A stretch of 11,103 bases of DNA from Nitriliruptoraceae bacterium (GTDB lineage Bacteria > Actinomycetota > Nitriliruptoria > Nitriliruptorales > Nitriliruptoraceae), in contig SKTG01000458.1 in the NCBI GenBank assembly GCA_007118045.1, positions 1 through 11,103 of the forward strand, read 5' to 3'. Of the stretch, positions 5,507 to 11,103 are shown piece after piece. The position numbers were made by a program, and so were the translations under genes. Within the stretch, counting starts at the first letter, position 1; each line of letters begins with the position of its first letter. The notes beneath the pieces were generated by a model. It was given only the letters and a program-made list of their open reading frames with translations, was not told where the DNA came from and ran no database searches.

Positions 5507-7657
5507 TCACAGGGCGTCGACCGGGTCGACGTCAACGCGTACGTCGAGCCCCTCCTTGCCCCAGGCCTCGCGAAGAGGGCGCAGGGCATCCAGACCGGCG
5601 TCGCGCTCCTCCGCCTTGAGCAGGAAGCCTTCGCGGTCACCCGTCGGCAGGGGGCCGAGCAGTTCGTCACCCGGCTCGAGAGCTGCCCGGATCTGGTCGC
5701 CGACCACCGTGGCGGCATCGCTGCCGGCGGGCACGGTCACGCGGATGGCGTGGGTCAGCGGCGGGAACCGCAGCACCGCACGTTGTTCGATCTCCGTCCG
5801 CCAGAAGCGACCCGGGTCCCAAGCCTCGAGTGCCCGGACGACGGGATGCTCGGGCTCGCGCGTCTGCACGACGACCTCGCTGTCCGCCGGGTCGCGGCGA
5901 CCGTGCACCGTCCACCGGGCCACGGCGACGGCGAGGCGCAGGGCGTCCTCGCTGGCGTCGAGGCTCGGACGGCGGACCATGGCGTCGAGGTCCGGGAGCA
6001 CCACGGCGCCGACCCGACCTGGGGGCTCGTCGAGCACGGAGCCCCGCGTCATCACCAGCACGGCCGGCGGGGGCGGCGCGGTACGCCCGTAGCCCTCGAG
6101 CACGACGACCGGCACCTGGAGGGAGCGCTCGAGCTCCTGACCCAGCCGCTCGGCTCCCGCGGCGAGCGGCACGACCCGGCGTTGGCCGCAGTTCGGGCAG
6201 GCCGGGACGCGGGGGGCGTTCCAACCGCAGCCCTCGCACAGCACGCCGATCACCCCCGCCGTTCCACCGCTGCCGCCGCCCGACGAGGTGGCCGCCCTGC
6301 TCGATCGCGCACCGTCGTCGGTCCGCCGGTCGCTCCCGGGGCGCCGTTCGTCCCCGAGCGCCTCGACCGCCACCGAGGATGCGCACGTGGGGCAGGCCAG
6401 CCGGTCACCGCACCCTCCGCAGACCAACGCGGCTCCCTGACCGCGCCGGCTCGCCAGCACGACGCCGTACTCCCCGGCGCGGGTGGCCTTCCGCAGCGCC
6501 GAGGTCGTCTCGCGGAGCAGCCTGGCCCGCGGCTGGTCGTGGCCGGTGACCACGCGGACCCGAGGGCGGGCCGCGCGCTCACGGTCACGGGTCGGGATCA
6601 CCGGTGTCAGACGGCGGTCACGCAGCAGCCGCCACGCGACCGCCGAGGGCACGGTTCCGACGGCGAGACCGACCCCGCCCGCCCGCCGTGCGCGCTCGAG
6701 CACGACCTCCCGGGCGTGGTGGCGTGGGCTGGAGCGCGCTTTGAGGGCCGGGTTGGCCTCGTCGAGCACCACCGCCAGACCGAGCCGCTCCAGAGGCATG
6801 AACACCGACCCGAGCTGGCCGACGACGACCCGGGCCACTCCGCAGCGAGCCTCGAGCCAGGCGCGGTACAGGCGCCGATCCGAGGGTCCGTCCCGCACGT
6901 CGACGGCCAGGTCACCCGCCGCACGGACGACCGCGTCCGCGATCGGGGACGCCGGGTCCGGCACGGTCACCAGGACGTCCCGATCGCCGGCCAGGGTCAG
7001 CTGGGCGAGCTCGGCGACGCGCCCCGCCACGTCCTCGCCGGGCAGCGGTCGCCACAGGTAGGAGCCGGCGCCGTCGCGGACGGCATCGAGGAGGTCACGA
7101 CCAGCGTCGGCGTAGGGCGCCCAGGCTTCGTCGAGCGCTGCCGGCGCCGGGGGCGGGTCGCTGGTCGGACGCCGGCCCGTCCCGGGCGGGAACCAGCCCG
7201 CCGCGGCCGCACGCCGTTCCACGTCGACCACACGGTTCGGCAGCGCGTGGCGCACGACGTCGGCCAGCGGTGCTCCGAAGCGGTCGGCCGCCCAGCGCAA
7301 GGTCGGCAGTTCGTCCTCGCGCACCCACGCATGCTCGCCCAGGCTGCGCGCGATCGGTCGCAGCTTGACGACGTCGACCTCGCTCAGTTCGGGCAGCCCG
7401 ACCACCAGGCCGCGAACCCTCCGGCCGGCGAAGGCCACCTGCACCCGTTGCCCGACCACCACCTCGAGGTCGTCGGGGACGAGGTAGTCGAACGGCCGGT
7501 CGAGGTGGATGGGCTCGACCTCGACCACGACCTGCGCGATCCGACGGGGACCGTCCGCGGTCACCTCGCCGGTGTGCCGGTCGCCCGGCTCGGTCGTAGC
7601 GGCCGGCTCGGTCGTCACCGCGGACACGTCCGGCACGGGTTCGCGGCGATGCGGCAC
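5507..7657 (-). CDS. priA: Primosomal protein N' (PriA), helicase-dead actinobacterial form
   Basis: PriA-family protein that recognises stalled or abandoned replication forks and starts primosome reassembly. In 716 residues, the fork-binding domain begins near residue 38 (RRIAQVVVEVEPIHLDRPFDYLVP). The helicase region has lost its ATPase signature: there is no Walker A GxGKT, and the Walker B/DEAH box has decayed to VVLDEANP (297-303). Mycobacterial PriA is known to lack detectable helicase motifs in the same way. The zinc domain is complete, with C413/C416, C422/C425, C474/C477 and C487/C490, but about 38 Arg/Ser/Gly-rich residues (433-470) are inserted between its halves. The first 36 or so residues are Thr/Pro/Glu-rich and may be an extension or non-coding. 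GTG at 7657 is chosen because it lies 9 nt after the metK stop; no strong ribosome site is visible. Confidence 0.92.
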   Translation of the reverse strand: MPHRREPVPDVSAVTTEPAATTEPGDRHTGEVTADGPRRIAQVVVEVEPIHLDRPFDYLVPDDLEVVVGQRVQVAFAGRRVRGLVVGLPELSEVDVVKLRPIARSLGEHAWVREDELPTLRWAADRFGAPLADVVRHALPNRVVDVERRAAAAGWFPPGTGRRPTSDPPPAPAALDEAWAPYADAGRDLLDAVRDGAGSYLWRPLPGEDVAGRVAELAQLTLAGDRDVLVTVPDPASPIADAVVRAAGDLAVDVRDGPSDRRLYRAWLEARCGVARVVVGQLGSVFMPLERLGLAVVLDEANPALKARSSPRHHAREVVLERARRAGGVGLAVGTVPSAVAWRLLRDRRLTPVIPTRDRERAARPRVRVVTGHDQPRARLLRETTSALRKATRAGEYGVVLASRRGQGAALVCGGCGDRLACPTCASSVAVEALGDERRPGSDRRTDDGARSSRAATSSGGGSGGTAGVIGVLCEGCGWNAPRVPACPNCGQRRVVPLAAGAERLGQELERSLQVPVVVLEGYGRTAPPPPAVLVMTRGSVLDEPPGRVGAVVLPDLDAMVRRPSLDASEDALRLAVAVARWTVHGRRDPADSEVVVQTREPEHPVVRALEAWDPGRFWRTEIEQRAVLRFPPLTHAIRVTVPAGSDAATVVGDQIRAALEPGDELLGPLPTGDREGFLLKAEERDAGLDALRPLREAWGKEGLDVRVDVDPVDAL

Positions 7658-7666
7658 CGGGCTCGA

Positions 7667-8851
7667 TCAGGCGCCGACGGCGTCCCGCAGCGCGTCGGCA
7701 CGGTCGGTGCGCTCCCAGGTGAACCGGTCACCCTCGCGTCCGAAGTGGCCGTACGCGGCCGTGTCGCGGTAGCCGGGTCGCAGCAGGTCCAGGTCCGCGA
7801 CGATGGCACCGGGTCGCAGGTCGAAGACCTCCAGGACCGCGTCGAGGATCGCGTCCGGGTCCGCCTCCTCGGTGCCGAAGGTCTCGAGGTTCAGGCTCAC
7901 CGGCGCCGAGACGCCGATCGCGTACGCGACCTGCAGCTCCGCCTTGCGCGCGAGCCCGGCGGCCACGATGTTCTTCGCCACCCAGCGCGTGGCGTACGCG
8001 CCGGAACGGTCGACCTTCGACGGGTCCTTGCCGGAGAAGGCGCCACCCCCGTGCCGGGCCATGCCCCCGTAGGTGTCGACGATGATCTTGCGACCGGTCA
8101 GGCCCGCGTCGGCGACCGGGCCACCGAGCTCGAACCGGCCGGTCGGGTTGACGTACACCCGCAGGTCGCTGGTGTCGATGTCGTCCGGCAGCAGCGGCCG
8201 GATCACGTGCTCCTCGATGTCGGGTCGCAGGAACGTGGCGAGGTCGATGTCCGACCGGTGCTGGGTCGACAGCACCGCCGAGGTGACGGCCTTGGGGACA
8301 CCGTCCTCGTAGGCGACCGTGAGCTGGGTCTTGCCGTCCGGCCGCAGGTAGGGCAGCTCACCGGTCTTGCGGACCTCGGTCAGCCGCTGCGCCACCCGGT
8401 GGGCCAGGTGGATCGGCAGCGGCATCAGGTTGGGGGTCTCGTCGCTCGCGTAACCGAACATCATGCCCTGGTCGCCGGCCCCCTGGAGGTCGTAGGGGTC
8501 CTCGCCCTGGGCCTCGTAGGCGCTGTCGACGCCCTGCGCGATGTCGGGCGACTGCTCGTCGATGGCCACGGACACCCCGCACGTGTTGCCGTCGAAGCCG
8601 ACGTCGTGCGAGCCGTAGCCGATCGACAGGATCGTCTCGCGCACGATCCGGGGGATGTCGATGTAGGTCTTGGTCGAGATCTCGCCGGCGACGACGATCT
8701 GTCCCGTGGTCACGAGCGTCTCGCAGGCGACCCGGCCGTACGGGTCGTCCGCCAGGATGGCGTCGAGGATCGCGTCGGAGATCTGGTCGGCCATCTTGTC
8801 GGGGTGGCCCTCGGTCACGGACTCCGAGGTGAACAGGTGGCGGCGGCTCAC
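7667..8851 (-). CDS. metK: S-adenosylmethionine synthetase
   Basis: Makes S-adenosylmethionine from methionine and ATP; a cytoplasmic tetramer that supplies methyl groups, including those used by RsmB. The 394-residue length is typical. Visible motifs are FTSESVTEGHPDKMADQISD (catalytic H16 and K19 in GHPDK), the signature GAGDQGMMFGYA (124-135), VNPTGRFELGGP, and the second signature GGGAFSGKDPSKVDRS with the phosphate-binding Lys. All three repeated domains appear complete. The GTG start at 8851 has AGGAG 5 nt upstream; the open frame continues to 9016 but without homology. priA follows after 9 nt, so the two are very probably co-transcribed. A candidate promoter, palindrome and hairpin lie in the 267-bp gap upstream. 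Confidence 0.98.
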   Translation of the reverse strand: MSRRHLFTSESVTEGHPDKMADQISDAILDAILADDPYGRVACETLVTTGQIVVAGEISTKTYIDIPRIVRETILSIGYGSHDVGFDGNTCGVSVAIDEQSPDIAQGVDSAYEAQGEDPYDLQGAGDQGMMFGYASDETPNLMPLPIHLAHRVAQRLTEVRKTGELPYLRPDGKTQLTVAYEDGVPKAVTSAVLSTQHRSDIDLATFLRPDIEEHVIRPLLPDDIDTSDLRVYVNPTGRFELGGPVADAGLTGRKIIVDTYGGMARHGGGAFSGKDPSKVDRSGAYATRWVAKNIVAAGLARKAELQVAYAIGVSAPVSLNLETFGTEEADPDAILDAVLEVFDLRPGAIVADLDLLRPGYRDTAAYGHFGREGDRFTWERTDRADALRDAVGA

Positions 8852-8856
8852 GAGGG

Positions 8857-8861
8857 CTCCT
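8857..8861 (-). promoter_or_regulatory. Ribosome binding site of metK
   Basis: AGGAG on the minus strand with 5-nt spacing to the GTG at 8851. It fixes the metK start and excludes the longer in-frame extension. Confidence 0.82.
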
Positions 8862-9009
8862 GGTGCGGACGACGGTGCTTCGGACGGGAGGGGTGGACGC
8901 GTGGGATCACGCCGCGGTCCCGGCGCGCGGGCTCCCCGCCCCGAACAGGCGAGGTCGTGGCGCCATGCGCACGACGTGTGGGTCCCCGCGGCCGGCGCCG
9001 ACCGGACGT

Positions 9010-9035
9010 GCGACACCGGCGAGACCCGATGTCGC
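9010..9035 (-). promoter_or_regulatory. Hairpin at the expected 5' end of the metK mRNA
   Basis: On the minus strand arms GCGACATCGG (9026-9035) and CCGGTGTCGC (9010-9019) form a 10-bp stem with one G-U pair around a 6-nt loop GTCTCG. On the plus strand the same position becomes an A-C mismatch, so the fold favours a minus-strand RNA. It begins about 6 nt after the candidate -10 box, so it would sit at the very start of a leader of about 180 nt. A role in mRNA stability or control is inferred; it resembles no SAM riboswitch I know. Confidence 0.5.
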
Positions 9036-9040
9036 CGCGG

Positions 9041-9068
9041 AGCCTAGCGTCAGGTGACGCCGGGTCGG
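9041..9068 (-). promoter_or_regulatory. Candidate metK promoter with palindrome in the spacer
   Basis: TAGGCT (9041-9046) fits the actinobacterial -10 pattern TANNNT. CCGACC (9063-9068), 16 bp upstream, is a poor to fair -35 match. The spacer contains the palindrome GCGTCACCTGACGC (9047-9060; two 6-bp arms around CC) directly touching the -10 box. An operator in that position would block RNA polymerase binding. The gap between coaBC and metK is 267 bp, long enough for a separate transcript. Promoter and operator are predictions from sequence alone. Confidence 0.42.
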
Positions 9069-9090
9069 CGAGGGGGTGGTGGCGACCGTG

Positions 9091-9105
9091 CGAACGTCCC
9101 GTTCG
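9091..9105. promoter_or_regulatory. Small inverted repeat just after coaBC
   Basis: CGAACG (9091-9096) and CGTTCG (9100-9105) form a 6-bp stem with a 3-nt loop, 13 nt past the coaBC stop. It could end or pause the coaBC transcript, although no T-run follows, or it could be a protein site upstream of the metK promoter. Confidence 0.3.
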
Positions 9106-9118
9106 GCCCCGGCGCGAC

Positions 9119-10507
9119 TCACCGCGGGGCGCGGAACCGTTCGACCACGGCGTCCAGGACGCGCGCGGCGATCTGCGCCTTGGGCGCGAGCGGTACCTCG
9201 ACGCGTCCGCCGTCTCGGTCGAGGAGCACCACCCGGTTCGTCTCGACCTCGAAGCCCGCGTCCGTGGCCGACACGTCGTTGACGACCAGCAGGTCCACGC
9301 CCTTGCGCTCGAGCTTGGCGCGCGCGTTCGCCTCGACGTCGTGCGTCTCGGCCGCGAACCCGACGAGCACGGGTCTGGTCGCGGCGCCGCGCGTGCGGCC
9401 GAGCTCGGCCAGGATGTCGGGGGTCCGCACGAGTTGGATCGTCGGCGCAGCGTCGGGACGATCCGGGTCCTTCTTCAGCTTGTCCGCCGCCCGCTCCGAG
9501 GGACGGAAGTCCGCGACCGCCGCCGCCTTCATCACGACGTCGGCACCGTCGAGGGCAGCGAACACGGCGTCGCGCATCTCGTCCGCCGTCACGACGTCCG
9601 TGCGGGTGACCCCATCGGGCGTCGGCAGCTGCGTGTTGGCCGCGATCAGCTCCACGCTGGCCCCTTCGCCGACCGCCGCGGCCGCGAGAGCGAACCCCAT
9701 CCGGCCCGACGAGCGGTTGCCGAGGAAGCGCACCGGGTCGAGCGGCTCACGGGTACCGCCGGCCGTGATCACGACGTGACGACCGGCGAGCCGGCCGGTG
9801 CCAGCGGAAGAGCCCCCGCGCTCCGGAGAGCCCCCACCCTCCGGAGAGCCCCCACCTCTTGGAGAGCCCCGCCCCTCCGTCGTGTCCGCGGCAGCATCCG
9901 CGTGCTGAACGACATGCGCCGCCGGATCCCCGCTCTGGCCCGGATCTGCGGCGACGACGTCGCCGTCGGCCAGGCGGCGCAGGCACGCCAGCGCCACCTC
10001 GGGCTCGACGACCCGCCCGGGGCCCTCGTCGCCGCCCATGAGCGCGCCGTCGGCCGGGCCGAGCACCTCGACGCCCCGTCCCGCGAGCACCTCGATGTTC
10101 GCGCGGGTCGCGGCGTGCCGCCACATCTCGGTGTGCATCGCCGGGGCCACGACCAGTGGACAGGTCGCGGCCAAGAGCGTCGTGGTGAGCAGGTCGTCGG
10201 CGAGCCCGTTCGCCAGCTTGGCGATCGTGTGTGCGGTCGCCGGGTAGATCAGCGCGAGGTCGGCGGCGCGACCGACGGCCACGTGGGTGTCGCCGGGGAT
10301 GTCCTCCCAGACCTCCTCACGCACCGGCCGCCCGGTGATGCCCTCGAACGTGGCCGTCCCGACGAACCGCTCTGCGCCGCGCGTCAGGATCGGATCGACG
10401 GTGGCGCCCTCGGACACCAGCAGCCGAGCGACCAGCGCGGCCTTGTAGGCGGCGATGCCCCCCGTGACCCCCAGCAGCACCCGTCGGCCCGTCAGCGACC
10501 CCGTCAC
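9119..10507 (-). CDS. coaBC: Bifunctional CoA biosynthesis enzyme CoaBC (Dfp)
   Basis: Joins cysteine to 4'-phosphopantothenate using CTP (CoaB), then decarboxylates the product with FMN (CoaC). The N-terminal CoaC domain (about 1-182) shows LLGVTGGIAAYK, catalytic H75 in GDTHVAVGRAADL, PATAHTIAKLANGLADDLL and the substrate clamp PAMHTEMW (122-129), where many bacteria have PAMNxxMW. The C-terminal CoaB domain (about 243-462) has ITAGGTREPLDPVRF, GNRSSGRMG, the KLKK motif (343-346) and VGFAAET. The linker (about 183-240) is long and includes GSPxGG hexapeptides encoded by an 18-bp DNA repeat. At 462 residues the protein is longer than usual because of this linker. The GTG start has AGGGA 9 nt upstream. 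rpoZ precedes it, as is standard in bacteria. Confidence 0.97.
   Translation of the reverse strand: MTGSLTGRRVLLGVTGGIAAYKAALVARLLVSEGATVDPILTRGAERFVGTATFEGITGRPVREEVWEDIPGDTHVAVGRAADLALIYPATAHTIAKLANGLADDLLTTTLLAATCPLVVAPAMHTEMWRHAATRANIEVLAGRGVEVLGPADGALMGGDEGPGRVVEPEVALACLRRLADGDVVAADPGQSGDPAAHVVQHADAAADTTEGRGSPRGGGSPEGGGSPERGGSSAGTGRLAGRHVVITAGGTREPLDPVRFLGNRSSGRMGFALAAAAVGEGASVELIAANTQLPTPDGVTRTDVVTADEMRDAVFAALDGADVVMKAAAVADFRPSERAADKLKKDPDRPDAAPTIQLVRTPDILAELGRTRGAATRPVLVGFAAETHDVEANARAKLERKGVDLLVVNDVSATDAGFEVETNRVVLLDRDGGRVEVPLAPKAQIAARVLDAVVERFRAPR
9809..9880. repeat. 18-bp tandem repeat coding for the CoaBC linker
   Basis: Four units of 18 bp: 9809-9826, 9827-9844 (AGAGCCCCCACCCTCCGG), 9845-9862 and 9863-9880. 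The first three keep AGAGCCCCC; the fourth diverges after AGAGCCCC. Because 18 is a multiple of three, each copy adds six residues of the GSPxGG type (about residues 210-233 of CoaBC) without shifting the frame. The repeat is confined to the interdomain linker, where length change should be tolerated. Confidence 0.85.
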
Positions 10508-10594
10508 GTCAGCACGTCCCTGCGCTCGTCGAGCTCACCGGTGCCGATCGCGTGCTCGCTGGGTGCGGCGCGGCAGCGCCCCGTCGGAGCGTCA

Positions 10595-10655
10595 GCCGTC
10601 AGGACGGCACCCGTCGCGGATCCACCGGCACTGACGGAGACCGGATCGCGGGTGC
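10595..10655 (-). promoter_or_regulatory. Inverted repeats between rpoZ and coaBC
   Basis: The 158-bp gap holds two foldable elements. The larger has outer arms GCACCCG (10607-10613) and CGGGTGC (10649-10655), and an inner GATCC/GGATC pairing after an internal loop; it begins 10 nt past the rpoZ stop. The smaller pairs GCCGTC (10595-10600) with GACGGC (10603-10608). Neither is followed by a T-run. They could form a weak terminator or attenuator of the rpoZ transcript. No gene lies in this gap. Confidence 0.35.
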
Positions 10656-10665
10656 GAGCCACCTA

Positions 10666-10947
10666 TCAGGCCGGCTCGTCGCCGCCCTCGCCCTCGATGA
10701 AGGCGAGCGGGTCCTCGGTGGTCTCCTCGGAGGGCTCGACGCCCTCGACCTTGCCCTGCGCGATCTCTTCGAGGGCGATCGACAACGGCTTGTTGGTCTC
10801 CGTCGTCAGCAGCGGCGGCACGTGCTGGCCGAGCCCCTCGCCCAGCTGGGCGTAGTAGGCGTTGATCTCGCGGGCGCGCTTGGCGGCGAGGTGCACCAGA
10901 TCGAACTTCGAGTCGACCTTGCTCATGAGGTCGTCGATGGTGGCCAT
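10666..10947 (-). CDS. rpoZ: RNA polymerase omega subunit
   Basis: Small subunit that helps the beta' subunit fold and join RNA polymerase. At 93 residues it is close to other actinobacterial omegas. The core MATIDDLMSKVDSKFDLVHL is followed by AAKRAREINAYYAQLGEG, PPLLTTETNKPLSIALEEI and an acidic tail (EGVEPSEETTEDPLAFIEGEGGDEPA). AAKRAR with INxYY is characteristic of the actinobacterial form. The ATG at 10947 is chosen because GAAAGG lies 6 nt upstream; an in-frame extension to 10989 has no family similarity. coaBC follows after 158 bp, and gmk is expected upstream beyond the window. The tail is longer and more acidic than I recall for mycobacteria. Confidence 0.96.
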   Translation of the reverse strand: MATIDDLMSKVDSKFDLVHLAAKRAREINAYYAQLGEGLGQHVPPLLTTETNKPLSIALEEIAQGKVEGVEPSEETTEDPLAFIEGEGGDEPA

Positions 10948-10953
10948 GTCGTG

Positions 10954-10959
10954 CCTTTC
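10954..10959 (-). promoter_or_regulatory. Ribosome binding site of rpoZ
   Basis: GAAAGG on the minus strand, 6 nt before the ATG at 10947. It decides the start against the upstream extension. Confidence 0.78.
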
Positions 10960-11046
10960 GAGGTCGCGGGAGCCGGTGGCCGGTACCACGGTCGGGTGAC
11001 GGTCGCCGTGCGCGTCGGCGGGTGCAGCGTGGTTCGCTCGGCTGGG

Positions 11047-11100
11047 GGGTGGGGTGACTCGGCGGGGCTGACCGGGTGGGCTGACTCGGCGGGGCTGAAC
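11047..11100. repeat. 27-bp tandem duplication upstream of rpoZ
   Basis: Two adjacent 27-bp units, 11047-11073 and 11074-11100, match at 25 of 27 positions. Both contain the 17-bp core TGACTCGGCGGGGCTGA (11055-11071 and 11082-11098). The array may continue past the right edge. It lies about 100-150 bp upstream of rpoZ, in what should be the gmk-rpoZ gap. The rest of this gap (10960-11046) shows no gene and no convincing promoter. Confidence 0.75.
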
Positions 11101-11103
11101 GTG

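Noticed and set aside
8907..8966. 19-codon leader peptide upstream of metK
   Set aside because: The ATG lacks a ribosome site and the peptide has no Met run or other feature expected of an attenuator.
8852..9040. SAM riboswitch in the metK leader
   Set aside because: I looked for the conserved cores of the SAM and SAH riboswitch classes and recognised none. A covariance search would be decisive.
9091..9105. LexA (SOS) box after coaBC
   Set aside because: CGAAC and GTTCG are present but separated by 5 nt, not the 4 nt of the actinobacterial SOS box, and the neighbours are not DNA damage genes.
5435..10855. Open reading frame of about 1800 codons on the plus strand
   Set aside because: It is exactly codon-aligned antisense to priA, metK and coaBC, and stays open because those genes avoid TTA, CTA and TCA. 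Its translation is low-complexity Arg/His/Gly/Val and resembles no family.

Overview
This is a very GC-rich window in which every credible gene lies on the minus strand, so transcription runs right to left. In that order the genes are rpoZ, coaBC, metK, priA, def, fmt, rsmB, rpe and a receiver-GGDEF response regulator. This is the conserved core cluster of Actinobacteria, where gmk normally precedes rpoZ. The actinobacterial omega sequence, the helicase-dead PriA, the PAMHTEMW motif in CoaC and the frequent GTG starts all agree. A deep-branching high-GC actinobacterium, for example of the Nitriliruptoria type, is my inference from the overall look, not something shown directly.

Layout from right to left: a 27-bp tandem duplication at the right edge upstream of rpoZ; rpoZ (10666-10947); a structured gap; coaBC (9119-10507), with an 18-bp repeat encoding a Gly/Ser/Pro linker; a 267-bp gap with a candidate promoter, a palindrome and a strong hairpin; metK (7667-8851); priA (5507-7657), 9 nt after metK; a 115-bp gap; def (4807-5391); a 226-bp gap with a 21-bp tandem repeat; fmt (3651-4580); rsmB (2302-3654), overlapping fmt by 4 nt; a 262-bp gap with a terminator-like hairpin, a second hairpin and a 14-bp tandem repeat; rpe (1314-2039); and the response regulator (343-1317), overlapping rpe by 4 nt. 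Past that gene, at 132-273, is a clear FMN riboswitch (RFN element) on the minus strand. Its target gene lies at or beyond the left edge and is expected to be a riboflavin biosynthesis or transport gene such as ribD.

The genes serve housekeeping functions: RNA polymerase assembly (omega), CoA synthesis (CoaBC), AdoMet supply (MetK), replication restart (PriA), formylation and deformylation of the initiator Met (Fmt, Def), 16S rRNA m5C methylation (RsmB, which uses AdoMet) and the pentose phosphate pathway (Rpe). Rpe makes ribulose/xylulose 5-phosphate, and ribulose 5-phosphate is a riboflavin precursor, so rpe beside an FMN-controlled locus makes metabolic sense. The one regulatory gene is the response regulator, coupled to rpe by a GTGA overlap.

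I found no mobile element, CRISPR array, tRNA, rRNA or clearly new multi-gene system. The points worth a second look are in the gaps and in lineage-specific protein insertions.
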